Positions 26,201 through 34,370 of a stretch of DNA of 41,043 bases are shown here, piece by piece. This DNA is from Azospirillum sp. TSO22-1 (GTDB lineage: Bacteria; Pseudomonadota; Alphaproteobacteria; Azospirillales; Azospirillaceae). Within the stretch, counting starts at the first letter, position 1, and every line of letters starts with the position of its first letter. The DNA lies in NCBI RefSeq assembly GCF_003116015.1, contig NZ_LGQZ01000031.1:1-41043 (forward strand), written 5' to 3'. The position numbers and the translations under genes are program-made. The notes under the pieces are model-generated. The model ran no database searches. It saw only the letters and a program-made list of their open reading frames with translations, and was not told the DNA's origin.

Positions 26201-27052
26201 TTGTCGGACGAGACTATGGCGCCGTTGGTGGAAGTGATCGGAGATCAGCCGGGCGGGCTCGCTGTGGCCATGAACATCCTATCCTATCGGGTCTACAGAG
26301 TTCGAAGTGAAGGTAAAAGCGCATTTACCCCCGCCCTGGCATCGGTCGGCCGTTCTCTGGTCCTGTCGCAGGATTTTGCGAAACACAGCGCCAACGCAGA
26401 TTACAAGCTTTCCAAGATCGTCAAATACTGTTTTGCGGGGAAAGATGCGGCAGACGCCGCGTACCGGCTGGGCAAGGCCATCATCACAACCACCGAGAAT
26501 CACCACTGCTCCTTGCTGCACGCCTTCGAACAGACCCTTCTCACCCTTGCGGAACGACAACCGACCGCCTTCCTCGACGCGTTTGTCGGGGAAACACCCG
26601 AGGACGAAGATTTTTGGATATGGCGTCGCACGAGCCTTCGCAAACGCAACCCCCTGCTTGCAGTGGAGCGTGAGGTGCTGTTCGAGTGGGCGGATCACGC
26701 ACCCGGCGACCGTTATCCCAGGACCGCGTGCCTCCTTGGACTGTTTCCTCGCGGGACGGCCAAGGAGTTGCCCGAAGGCGATTATCCCCTGTTTTTGGCT
26801 TTGCTCGACCGTGCTCCGGATCGAGCGGCCGTGCTTGCGGCATTCGAAGCATCGCTCCTGCCCGTTTCATCGTCGGGCAGCCTCGCCGACGTCATCGAAG
26901 TCCGCCGTCAGCGGCTGGCCCTGCTTCTGGCCCACGCCGACCCCACCGTCCGCGATTGGGCAACCAAAACCGACCGAAAGCTTGCCGAATTGGCGAGCCA
27001 AGAGCGTGAATGGGAGCGGACATCCGACCGACGCGCCCAATCCTTCGAGTAG
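23228..27052 (+). CDS. STAND-like NTPase with N-terminal PD-(D/E)XK nuclease-like domain (Avs-like candidate defence protein)
   Basis: A 1274-residue protein. Residues 1-170 contain a restriction-endonuclease-like pattern: an acidic helix (CERELS), PDGGVDV (Asp49, Asp53) and FQVKQ (Lys78), as in Mrr/PD-(D/E)XK domains. Residues 195-420 hold a STAND-like NTPase, with Walker A GLSGMGKT (242-249) and Walker B AVMIVD (297-302). The remaining 850 residues are Ala/Leu/Arg-rich paired helices, suited to ligand recognition, with no recognised domain. Effector-STAND-helical sensor is the plan of Avs anti-phage proteins. No ribosome site is evident before ATG 23228. It stands alone beside an integrase stump. 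The order of domains is read from sequence; the defence role is inferred. Confidence 0.72.
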   Translation: MFELDSRHIQALTDDDLRTLVGRLCERELSHADLPISAVTYGGDPRAPDGGVDVRVALPKSAMAPDWVPRLCTVFQVKQEKAGRRAAGIAAEMSPGGIPRPIFTALAAEAGAYILVSGKENLSDTALEARRKAMRQAIGNIAEAGRVVLDFYDGHRIARWTSQHPGLVLWVRDRIGEPLNGWRPFGDWSAAPQPVDSEYLLDDGGRLFDSSALGREGIPIAEGLERMRAALSQPGAAVRLVGLSGMGKTRLVQALFDDRVGNAALDPALVVYADVGTELDPSPQRLLTRLARDGRRAVMIVDNCPPTLHIALTHELDAASGALSLITVEYDVGDDEHENTTVFRLEPASDSIIERLVARSHRHIAELDRRRIVDLSEGNARLALALAETVRRGDSVARLSRSDLFNRLFHQRHDKDQAVLRAAEACALVYSFDGETMEGDGAELPVLAELAGQTTAELHRHVAELMRRQLVQKRDRWRAVLPQALAIHLARTALENLPVAMVRKAMEQEASARLGRSFSRRIGFLHDSDAAQTLVAAWLKPDGRLGDVAQLPRNEWAIFENVAPVQPDLALGAIQTAADRKGDAAFFAADRYHRSELVGLLHTLAYGSARFDQAAWLMIRALATEAPDNNHYSGREHVEALFSLVLSGTHASQAQRLAMIDRLLTHPEPRFNEIGVTALGAMLNAGHFSSSHRFNFGAHARDYGWQPKSLEEQAAWYRTALARAVTLDESRAPYSERIRALLAGHLRLLWSVPLLTDDLAAAIRTIAGKEFWSEGWKAMCATIAFDREHMPADSLTTLRGLEQHLRPADLMQMTHAYVLSEGKGIDDLLDTETMEDLDDLDGASARLNKKIQALGHALAIEDGTLDRLLPDLIAANGGRVHALGASLGEAASSLNALWRRLANAFATTDDEHRDTTILRGFLWAASKRDGAWVEGVLDQAVSDPLFGPWFPWLQTAVPIGDAGVDRLHRSLAVSLAPASAYWPLQYGHSEELSDETMAPLVEVIGDQPGGLAVAMNILSYRVYRVRSEGKSAFTPALASVGRSLVLSQDFAKHSANADYKLSKIVKYCFAGKDAADAAYRLGKAIITTTENHHCSLLHAFEQTLLTLAERQPTAFLDAFVGETPEDEDFWIWRRTSLRKRNPLLAVEREVLFEWADHAPGDRYPRTACLLGLFPRGTAKELPEGDYPLFLALLDRAPDRAAVLAAFEASLLPVSSSGSLADVIEVRRQRLALLLAHADPTVRDWATKTDRKLAELASQEREWERTSDRRAQSFE

Positions 27053-27304
27053 CGTGGAGCCGGGGTTCGAAAAGATGGCGCGGCATGCGGCATGCTCCGT
27101 GTTGATCGGACATGTCGTCGGCACATCCGATAGCTTCGCCGTCTGCATGCCCAAAAGCCAGCCGCGACAACCAGGGAGCCACCGAACACCAAAAGAACGC
27201 CGGACGAACGCTTGCGGCAGATCAAAGCTCCGGCGCCGGCGCGCGCATAGGGTCGCCGGCGGACGGCCGATGCGGCTCGTTCCGGAACCGGCGAGGATAT
27301 GAGC

Positions 27305-28417
27305 ATGATGGGTGCGCTGACCGCTTCGGCGCGATGGATCCCGGCGACGATCCTCGCCTCGTGCCTGTTCGCCGCTCCCGTTGCGGCGGCAACGAATCGG
27401 CTTCTGGCAGCCGACGAAGCCCTGCCGCATCTGACGATGATCGACACGGACAGCAACCGCATCGAGGGCATGATGCCCGTCGACGGCCCGGTCAGCCTGA
27501 TGGTGCAATCCTCCAAGACCGGGCTCGTGGCGCTGTCCTACCGCGACCGCCCGGCCGTGGGCATCCGCCGGATCGGCTCCGGCGAAGACATCGACACGGT
27601 CCGCCTCGACGCACCGGCGACGCGCCTCCTCCTGTCACCGGACGAGACGACGCTGGCCATCATCTGCGAGAATGGACAGATTCTGTTCGGGCGTCTGGCG
27701 GAGCCCGGCACGACGCACGCCGTCACCGGCCTGAGCAAGGTGTCCGACGTTGCCTTCGGCCATTCCGGCGAGATTGCGCTCATCGCGGTGGACGGGCGTG
27801 CGGGGCTCGTCGCCTTCGATCTTCGGCGCTTCCGTCAGACCGGCGTCATCCGAGACCAAGGCGACTCCTTGTCGGGCCGGAAGCGCCTGGCACTGTCCGC
27901 CGACCACCGCCGCGCGCTGGAGATGCAAGGCGACGGCCGCCGCCTCGTTTCCTACGATCTGGTCCACGGACGGGTCGAAGCGCGCATCGATCTGGGGGAG
28001 CCGGCGCGGGGGTTGTACCTGCTGGGCGACTACGCCGCCTTGCCGCTCGACGGCGGCAAGGTCGTGGCGCTCCGCCCCATCGACGCCCTGAAGGAAGAGG
28101 TTCGCCTCGCCGTCCCGGCCGCCGTGTCCGGGTTCGTCCCGGTGTTCGGCGGCAGCATGGGCGCCTTCGTCTCGGAGAGCGGCCGACGGGTCTTCGTGGT
28201 CGACACGATGACGCCGCGGGTGATCGCGGACGTCGCCCTTCCCGCCCGACCGGCCGGGGTCTCCACCGGCCGGGGGTCGCTGGCCGTGTACGTGGCGCTG
28301 CCGGACGCCGGCAAGGTCGCGGTGATCGGCGTCGTTCCACACGAGGTCACGATGATCGAGACCGGAAGCCGACGCCCGGCGGCCCTCGCGGGGGCCGGCG
28401 ACGGGCAGTGCCGCTGA
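27305..28417 (+). CDS. secreted beta-propeller protein (YVTN-like), copy A
   Basis: A 370-residue protein with a signal peptide (ATILASCLFAAPVAAA) followed by repeated short beta-blade units such as LTMIDTDSNRIEG and VFVVDTMTPRVIADVALP, typical of YVTN-type seven-bladed propellers. ATG 27305 is chosen because GAGG lies eight bases upstream; ATG 27299 is in frame but too close. It ends in a Cys-Arg. A protein of identical length, 28961-30073 on the other strand, shares the last blade (YVALPDAGKVAVI versus YVALSDTGRVAVI) and a Cys as the penultimate residue. Location beside a copper-type TonB receptor suggests a metal-related role, but this is inferred. Confidence 0.78.
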   Translation: MMGALTASARWIPATILASCLFAAPVAAATNRLLAADEALPHLTMIDTDSNRIEGMMPVDGPVSLMVQSSKTGLVALSYRDRPAVGIRRIGSGEDIDTVRLDAPATRLLLSPDETTLAIICENGQILFGRLAEPGTTHAVTGLSKVSDVAFGHSGEIALIAVDGRAGLVAFDLRRFRQTGVIRDQGDSLSGRKRLALSADHRRALEMQGDGRRLVSYDLVHGRVEARIDLGEPARGLYLLGDYAALPLDGGKVVALRPIDALKEEVRLAVPAAVSGFVPVFGGSMGAFVSESGRRVFVVDTMTPRVIADVALPARPAGVSTGRGSLAVYVALPDAGKVAVIGVVPHEVTMIETGSRRPAALAGAGDGQCR

Positions 28418-28438
28418 CGGCCCCGATCCCCGGAAGGG

Positions 28439-28474
28439 TCCGGAGGAGGCCGCCCGGGCACGGCCTCCTCCGGA
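28439..28474. terminator. bidirectional hairpin terminator between convergent genes
   Basis: Perfect 14-base arms TCCGGAGGAGGCCG (28439-28452) and its complement (28461-28474), separated by 8 bases, lie between a plus-strand propeller gene and the convergent minus-strand gene. Confidence 0.7.
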
Positions 28475-28481
28475 GGGATGG

Positions 28482-28871
28482 TCAGGGCTTGGCGACGTGC
28501 CAGACGTTGTTGACGCCGTCGCCGGTGGTGTCGCCGGGCTTGGCGTCCTTGGCCCAGGTGTAGAGGGGCTTCCCGCTGTAGGCCCACTGCTTGACCCCGT
28601 CGTCGCGGGTGATCACGGTGTACTTGCCCATGGGTTTGGCATCGGCCGCGGCGGCCAGCGGCGGCCAGTTCGCGGCGCATGGGCCGTTGCACGTCGACTT
28701 GCCGCCCGCATCCTTGTCGAATGTGTAGAGCGTCATGCCCTTCTGATCCGTGAGGATCTGGCCGCCCATGGCTTGGGCGGTCTTGGCGGGCTCCCCGGCC
28801 GCCTGCGCCGGAGCGCAGACGCCGAGCCACCCGACGGTGATGAGCGTGGCGGCATAGACTGTGCGCATCAT
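28482..28871 (-). CDS. secreted repeat protein of the Lipoprotein_15 type (COG4315-like)
   Basis: A 129-residue protein with a signal peptide (VGWLGVCAPAQAA) and two repeats of the secreted-repeat family. The first is GMTLYTFDKDAGGKSTCNGPCAANWPP, the second (degenerate) GKPLYTWAKDAKPGDTTGDG. Two Cys in the first repeat (TCNGPC) match the family and probably form a disulfide. Start at ATG 28871 has GGAGG upstream. The family often sits with metal or redox genes. Function is not established. Confidence 0.85.
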   Translation of the reverse strand: MMRTVYAATLITVGWLGVCAPAQAAGEPAKTAQAMGGQILTDQKGMTLYTFDKDAGGKSTCNGPCAANWPPLAAAADAKPMGKYTVITRDDGVKQWAYSGKPLYTWAKDAKPGDTTGDGVNNVWHVAKP

Positions 28872-28960
28872 GACCTGCCCTCCTCTCTAAGGCACCGCTA
28901 ACCGGTGCCGTGTGATCCAAGGACGCCCCTCGTGGCGGGCTATTCCCCGCCCTGCGCGGC

Positions 28961-30073
28961 TCAATGGCAGTAGGCGCTGCCCACGGCGGACACCACCGTC
29001 GAAGCGCCGCCGACCACGTCCTCGATGACGCGGCTGACGCTCGCGTGCAGCACGTCGATGACCGCGACCCGCCCGGTATCGCTCAGCGCCACATAGAACT
29101 TGAGGCCGTCCGGCGATGGCGCGCCGGCCTCCGGCACGCCGGGCACCGGAAGCGGCGCCAGACGCCGGCGGTCGCGCAGATCGACGGTCTGCACGGTGCG
29201 CGCCGCCCGGCTCAGCCCGATGGAGACGCTCTGGAACAGCCCCAGGCCGAGACCGCTGACGTGGCCTGACATCGGGATGCGCGCGCTCTCCTTGAGCGTC
29301 CAGGTCGAGATGAGCGACACCGCCTGCCCGCCGGCCACCGGGATCATCACGAACTGGCTGTCGGCGCTCGGCAGCAGGCGTCCCACGGGCGGCGGCAGTT
29401 GCACGCGCGTGGCCTTGGCCGTCTCCTTCAGCGCAAAGATCGTCAGGACGCCGCGTTCGCCATGCACGGCGAATGCGTATTCGCCCCCGGGATCGGTGGC
29501 GACCTGGACGATCAGGCCGTCGCGCTCGTCCGCCGCGAAGTCGGCCGCGATCCGTCCCGCCGCCGTATCGACAAGGGCGACCCGCGTGCCACGTGCGACC
29601 AGGAGGCGTCCGTCCGGGGCAAAGGCCATGGATCGAAGGCCGGTAAGGTCGGGGACCCGCAACGTCGGCCCACCGGCGGACCGGATGAGTTCGACCGCGC
29701 CCGCGTCGGGATCGGCGACGGCGAAGAGCGTCCCCGTCCGGTCGACCTGCAGCAGGACGGGCGCGATGCCGGTGTCCAGCTCCCGCTTCACGGAGCCGCT
29801 CGCCGCGTCGACAACGTACAGCCGGCGCGCACCGACATCGCTGGCCACCAGTTCGGTTCCCTTGTTCAATGCCGCGATCTGCTTCGGCAGTCCCGGCAAA
29901 CGGGTTCGCGAAACGACGGAATCGGTGGCGCTGTCGATGATGGCGACGGTCGGATCGAGCGCCGATGCCACGAAGATGAACCGCGCCGGATCCGGCGAGG
30001 CCGCCAGCGGCGTCGATGCAACACCGATCGGACCCAGGATCGCGCAGACGACGAGCAGCACGCCGCGCAGCAT
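28961..30073 (-). CDS. secreted beta-propeller protein (YVTN-like), copy B
   Basis: A 370-residue protein starting at ATG 30073 (GGAGG six bases upstream), with a signal peptide (VVCAILGPIGVASTPLAA) and YVTN-like blades (TVAIIDSATDSVVSRTRLPGLP; SVKRELDTG). It ends in Cys-His, as copy A ends in Cys-Arg. The two copies are the same length and face each other across the secreted repeat protein, suggesting duplication and inversion. Immediately downstream of a TonB receptor, with a terminator between. Role unknown; propellers of this type can serve as scaffolds or metal-related accessory proteins. Confidence 0.78.
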   Translation of the reverse strand: MLRGVLLVVCAILGPIGVASTPLAASPDPARFIFVASALDPTVAIIDSATDSVVSRTRLPGLPKQIAALNKGTELVASDVGARRLYVVDAASGSVKRELDTGIAPVLLQVDRTGTLFAVADPDAGAVELIRSAGGPTLRVPDLTGLRSMAFAPDGRLLVARGTRVALVDTAAGRIAADFAADERDGLIVQVATDPGGEYAFAVHGERGVLTIFALKETAKATRVQLPPPVGRLLPSADSQFVMIPVAGGQAVSLISTWTLKESARIPMSGHVSGLGLGLFQSVSIGLSRAARTVQTVDLRDRRRLAPLPVPGVPEAGAPSPDGLKFYVALSDTGRVAVIDVLHASVSRVIEDVVGGASTVVSAVGSAYCH

Positions 30074-30186
30074 TGGCCCCTCCACCGTTCCGGCGGTATC
30101 AGGGTACGAACTTCGCGTTCCTTCGGGAAACGCTCTGAAGGGGTGGCGCCGGCCGCATCCGCCGCAGGCACACCCGGAAGACAGCC

Positions 30187-30214
30187 GGCCGGCGCCCCCG
30201 AAGGAGCGCCGGCC
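30187..30214 (-). terminator. hairpin after the TonB-dependent receptor gene
   Basis: Arms GGCCGGCGC (30187-30195) and GCGCCGGCC (30206-30214) with a 10-base loop directly follow the receptor stop codon at 30223 on the minus strand. Confidence 0.5.
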
Positions 30215-30222
30215 GACCGGCT

Positions 30223-32406
30223 TCAGAACTTCACGGTCATGCCGGCGATGAAGGAGCGGCCGGCCCCCGGCAGCGCGCCGACCCGGCCCCGGCTGCCGCC
30301 GGCCCTGTAGTCGGCGTAATCGACACCGCCCAGCGGCTGGTAGTACTGCTGGTCGAACAGGTTCTCGACGCCGACGTCGAACCGGATGTTGTTCCACTCG
30401 TACCCCGTCCGCAGATTGACGAGGGCATAGCTCGGCGTTTCCGGCTCGTTACGCACCGACTCGACCCGCTCCTTGCGGGCGGTCGCCTGAAGCTCGAGGG
30501 CGCTGTACCACCCGCCCAGCCGGTGCTCGACCGTCAGCAGGGCGTTGACCGGCATCATGTGATACAGCCCGTCGCCGGTGTCGAGGTTGCGGCCATGCAC
30601 CCAGCCGAGCACGCCCGACAGCCGGAACGCGCCGAGGCGCTCGTCCTCGTAGACCGTGGCCGCCGCGGACACGTTGGCGCCGAAGAGGACCGCGTCGTGG
30701 TTGGCGAAGCGCAGCTTGACGAAACCGTTGCTCAGCGTGCCGATCCGGTCGACGTCGATGAAATTCTGCACATAGGTGTAGTAAGGCGTGACCTTGACCT
30801 CCCACGCCTTGCGGGCGGGGTCGTGCAGGGCCGCGGTGACGCTGACGGTGTTGGCCACCTCGGGCTTGAGGTCGGGGTTGCCGACGTAGCCGTTGGCGTC
30901 GCCGAACCAGCCGTTCATGCTGCTCGACATGCTGCCGGTGCCCCAGGCGTAGCGCTCGTACAGGTTGGGCGAGCGGGTCTTGCGGGCGTAGCCGGCCTCG
31001 ATCTCGGTGGTGTCCGACGCGGTGTAGCGGACCAGCGCCGTCGCGTCGAAATTGACGTCGGTGCGGGCGCGGTCGCGGGCGTTGAAGGCACGGGCGTCAG
31101 CCGCGTCCGGGTTGGCCATCGTCATCATGCCCATGCGGATGGGGTTCTGCCAGGAATACGGTTGCACCGTCCCGGTATCCATCCATACGACGTCGTTACG
31201 CACGCCGAGAAGGGTCGTCCACGCCGGCGACCAGTTGGCCTCCCACTCGACGAAGGTTCCCAGGCGGTTGCGGTCGCCGCCGTTGACGTTCCAGAAGGTC
31301 TGCGGCCCCATCATCATGCTGCCGGGCACCGGGTCCCACCAGTCGTCCAGGTGGTAGTGCCGGAACTCGTTGCCCACGCGCACGGTGTCGCGCGCCGACA
31401 GCGGCAGCGTCGCCTTGACCGAGTAGCCGGCTTCCGTCGACAAGGTGTCCATCGGCATGCCGCCGGTGGCGGTGCCGCCCTTGTCGGACAGGAAGTTCAT
31501 GGTGTGCTCAGTCCGCCGCCAGTTGGCCCGGGCGTCCAGCGTTCCCCAGTCGAAGGCCCCCTCGTAGCGGCCGTTGACGAAGAGGCTGCGGTTGTAGGTC
31601 AGGTCCATGCGCTGGTTGGGGAAGCCCTGATAGGGCATATACTGCAGACCGCCCTGCAGCGTGACCAGCTGCCCGTCCCGCCGCGCGCCGAAGGTCAGGA
31701 CGTTGTCCTGCACGTTGTACAGCGTCGAGCGGATGGTCCGGCCATTGCTGTCCTTGTAGTTTTCGGCGCGGCTCCAAGCCCCGTTGTAGCCGAGGCTGAA
31801 GGCGTCGTTGGCGACGGACGCCGCGGCGGCCCCGGTGACGCTGTGGCCGTTGGAGCGGTAGAACGCCGACAGGCTGCCTTCGGTATGCACCCCCTCGCCT
31901 GGTGCTGCGAACACCGGAGGCGCCCTTTCGACGGTGATGGTGCCGGCTATGCTGTCGCCGCCGGCGCTGACCGGCGTGATGCCGGCCAGCACGTCCACCT
32001 TGGACACCTGCGTGGGAGGGATGGTGGACAGCGGCGGGTTCATGTGGTTGGGGCAGGCGGCGGTGACCGGAACGCCGTCGATCAGCACATTGACGCGGTC
32101 GTCGGCCAGCCCGTTCAGCGCCGGCAGGCTCGACACGCCGCCGTTGCCGTAGAGGCTCACGCCGGGCAAGCCACGCAGCAGGGCTGCGGCGTCGCTGGTG
32201 GCGGGCCGGCGGACGGCCAGCCCCGCCTCGCCCAGGCCGGAGCCGGACAGCGGGGTGGACATGTCGCCCGGAGAGGCGATCACGGAAAGCGTCGGCAGGG
32301 GGTAAACGGTCTGGGCCGAAACGCCGGCGGGCGACAGGCCGGCCAGGGCAGCACTCGACAGCAGGGCCGCGCGCAGGGCGCCGGCCGCGGAAAGACGCGA
32401 CGTCAT
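30223..32406 (-). CDS. TonB-dependent copper receptor (OprC/NosA-like)
   Basis: A 727-residue outer-membrane receptor from ATG 32406 (GAGGAT six bases upstream), with a signal peptide ending near residue 31 (VSAQ). A plug domain contains ALLRGLPGVSLYG and VLIDGVPV, then a beta-barrel ends in an aromatic residue (TVKF). The copper site of Pseudomonas OprC is Cys143-Met147 and His323-Met325; here Cys118 and Met122 (ACPNHMNPP) and His301 and Met303 (EHTMNF) keep the same spacing. Met-rich loops (MMMGPQ, MGMMTM) add to the copper character. It is the uptake gene of a copper region with CopD, SCO and PCu(A)C homologues. Confidence 0.88.
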   Translation of the reverse strand: MTSRLSAAGALRAALLSSAALAGLSPAGVSAQTVYPLPTLSVIASPGDMSTPLSGSGLGEAGLAVRRPATSDAAALLRGLPGVSLYGNGGVSSLPALNGLADDRVNVLIDGVPVTAACPNHMNPPLSTIPPTQVSKVDVLAGITPVSAGGDSIAGTITVERAPPVFAAPGEGVHTEGSLSAFYRSNGHSVTGAAAASVANDAFSLGYNGAWSRAENYKDSNGRTIRSTLYNVQDNVLTFGARRDGQLVTLQGGLQYMPYQGFPNQRMDLTYNRSLFVNGRYEGAFDWGTLDARANWRRTEHTMNFLSDKGGTATGGMPMDTLSTEAGYSVKATLPLSARDTVRVGNEFRHYHLDDWWDPVPGSMMMGPQTFWNVNGGDRNRLGTFVEWEANWSPAWTTLLGVRNDVVWMDTGTVQPYSWQNPIRMGMMTMANPDAADARAFNARDRARTDVNFDATALVRYTASDTTEIEAGYARKTRSPNLYERYAWGTGSMSSSMNGWFGDANGYVGNPDLKPEVANTVSVTAALHDPARKAWEVKVTPYYTYVQNFIDVDRIGTLSNGFVKLRFANHDAVLFGANVSAAATVYEDERLGAFRLSGVLGWVHGRNLDTGDGLYHMMPVNALLTVEHRLGGWYSALELQATARKERVESVRNEPETPSYALVNLRTGYEWNNIRFDVGVENLFDQQYYQPLGGVDYADYRAGGSRGRVGALPGAGRSFIAGMTVKF

Positions 32407-32546
32407 GAAGATCCTCGATCTGAGTCCAGCCATGCGCACGCGCCGCGTTCCGAACGCGCGGACGGCGTGCGGGGCCGGGGATAGGTCGGATGGCAAGGCG
32501 GGAAGGCGCGCACGTTTCTCGCGCTGCGATCCCGCTTCCCTGGACT

Positions 32547-33026
32547 TTAGACCGGTGGCGCGCGCGCCTGGAGGGTGGACAGGAACCAGCCCGCCACCAC
32601 CTCCGCGCCGGGCAATCCCTCGGGACCATGCCGTGCGATGGTCTGCCGCAACACCGGCTGGACCGGCGGCGGCAGGTACAACCCGCCGATCAGCGGGCAC
32701 AAGGGGCAATGTTCCATGCCGGGATGCTTCACCGGCGCATCCGTGCCCGTCGGCGCGCCGTCCACGTCGAGGTGGACCAGCCCTTCGGCGGTGCAGACGG
32801 TCATCCAGTCGATCGCGGCGACCTGCGCCGGCATGGCCAACGTCCAGGCGAACACCTGGACCATCAGCGCGATCACGCCGGCCATCAGGCCGATGCGGCG
32901 CACCGTCCGGCCAAGCCCCTTCCAGGACAACCGCAGGTGCGGGAGAACGGCATCGACAGACGAGCCGATCCGCTTGAAGAACTCCGTTCGCCGAACAATC
33001 GGCGTATGACGTTCCGCCGCCTGCAT
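32547..33026 (-). CDS. DUF2946-like small membrane protein
   Basis: A protein of about 159 residues from ATG 33026, with one hydrophobic segment (RIGLMAGVIALMVQVFAW) and a CPLCP motif with His upstream (GMEHCPLC), as in DUF2946 proteins found beside copper receptors. Upstream in-frame starts exist (GTG and ATG near 33070-33227) with poor ribosome sites. It reads towards and just behind the TonB receptor gene, with which it probably forms a unit. Metal binding by the CxxC is likely but not shown. Confidence 0.7.
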   Translation of the reverse strand: MQAAERHTPIVRRTEFFKRIGSSVDAVLPHLRLSWKGLGRTVRRIGLMAGVIALMVQVFAWTLAMPAQVAAIDWMTVCTAEGLVHLDVDGAPTGTDAPVKHPGMEHCPLCPLIGGLYLPPPVQPVLRQTIARHGPEGLPGAEVVAGWFLSTLQARAPPV

Positions 33027-33259
33027 ACCCGCGGATATCGCACGAATACCATAGGCTGTAAAGCGAGGTTCGGTGACGTGCTTTTCACTGTCCGAATGCA
33101 GCCGAATCGCCCGGCGGGGTCTTCGGGCCGCGACCTTCCCGCCATGCGGATCGCCCGCCTCCGCCGGCGCCGCAAGACGGCGATCCGGCTTTTGCCACCG
33201 ACGAACGGGTGCTACGCTGACGGCCATGGGAACGGCTCCATGCCATCATCAACGGCACC

Positions 33260-33796
33260 ATGGAGGAGACGTTCGGCTCACCGGCGGCGCAGGACATCGT
33301 TGTGACAGGCGGGTGCGGCAAGTGGACGAGGCCGCCCAGGGCAGGCGGCCACGCCAGCCCTGAGCGGCCCCTACGGCTGCTCGCATGCTGGCTTGCGGTC
33401 CTTGCCATCCTCGTACAAACGGCGCTGCCGGACCTTGCGATGGCGATGCGCGGCCGGGCCGTGGGTATGAGTCCTGCCGTTGCCGCGGCGGCAACCGACG
33501 GCAAGGGTCCGGCGGCGCACGCACATCACCATCACGCCCACGAGCATGGCGAGGCACCGGTGGCGGATCCGGCGCCGGCGTCGAAGGGACCGGTACCCCA
33601 CGACCACGGCGCGGCCTGCCCCTTCTGCATGGCGCTGGCCGCGCATGCGCTCACGCCGCCGCCGGGGTTCAGCCACCAGTCTTCTGCATCGGGCGTCCTG
33701 TCCGACCCCGAACCGCCGGGCATGGACCGAATCTCCTGGCGTTTTGAGCACACCCCTCTCAACCCGCGGGCACCCCCGGCCAGCGACCGGACCTGA
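33260..33796 (+). CDS. DUF2946-like secreted His-rich protein
   Basis: A frame of 178 residues with one hydrophobic segment (LLACWLAVLAILVQTALP), a His-rich stretch (HAHHHHAHEHG) and CPFCMALAAHA, the DUF2946 Cys motif. Both features suggest copper or zinc binding. The start is uncertain (ATG 33260 or GTG 33302). It is divergent from the other DUF2946-like gene, with about 230 bases between, which should hold the promoters of both. Probably a periplasmic metal-binding accessory protein. Confidence 0.65.
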   Translation: MEETFGSPAAQDIVVTGGCGKWTRPPRAGGHASPERPLRLLACWLAVLAILVQTALPDLAMAMRGRAVGMSPAVAAAATDGKGPAAHAHHHHAHEHGEAPVADPAPASKGPVPHDHGAACPFCMALAAHALTPPPGFSHQSSASGVLSDPEPPGMDRISWRFEHTPLNPRAPPASDRT

Positions 33797-33969
33797 CCGT
33801 CCGGCGGGGCATCCCACGCCCGCGCCGAACGGACCAGCACCGCCGGCCCGTTCGCACCCGGAGGCTTCGAAGCCGGGTGCCTGGTTCGGCGCCACCTGAT
33901 CCGCCCCCAGGCATTGGCGGTGTCTGCCCGCATCCGGGAGACGCCCGGATCGGCTACGCCACGCGCGTT

Positions 33970-34360
33970 ATGAGGACGATACTCGTGAAACGGCTTTCAC
34001 TCCCAGCCAGGGTCATCCTGATCCTCGCCGGACTGCTCCTTGCCCTGGCCATCCCCGCGAAGGCGGCCACCGACGACGTGCGCATCCCCGGCGGCGATCC
34101 GGGTGTCGAACTCCAGCTGCTGCACAAAGCCCCAGCCGGCAAGACCCGGTTCGCCGACGGCGAGGTGGTGCTGATGCTCCACCCTTATGGCGTGCCGACC
34201 GCCAAAGCCTTCGACGTCGCCGGCTATTCCTGGATGGACGATCTGGCGGCCCGCGGCTTCGACGTCTGGGCCATGGACATCCGCGGCTTCGGCCGATCGA
34301 CCCGTCCCGAGGGGAGACAGCCCGTCGTTTACGCCAACGAAGCCGCGCGTGACGCGCACG
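33970..34360 (+). pseudogene. secreted alpha/beta hydrolase gene, truncated and fused out of frame to CopC-CopD
   Basis: From ATG 33970 the frame has a signal peptide (LILAGLLLALAIPAKA), then VVLMLHPYGVPTAKAFD, WMDDLAARGFDVWAMDIRG and FGRSTRPE, the standard beginning of an alpha/beta hydrolase. The frame should continue to a GxSxG nucleophile. Instead, near 34353-34360, sequence switches to a different frame encoding RHPVAGTIVFGIGV, the end of a CopC domain. About two thirds of the hydrolase is gone. In the original frame a low-complexity tail continues to 34560. Confidence 0.7.
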
Positions 34361-34370
34361 CCGCCACCCG

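Noticed and set aside
30523..32484. 653-codon plus-strand frame opposite the TonB receptor gene
   Set aside because: Shadow of the receptor; no conserved motif, whereas the receptor has plug, barrel and copper-ligand motifs.
33480..33560. Repeated CAC/CAT run near the DUF2946-like gene considered as a repeat array
   Set aside because: It encodes a His-rich stretch in an otherwise normal coding frame, with no repeat-spacer structure; no CRISPR array is present in the window.
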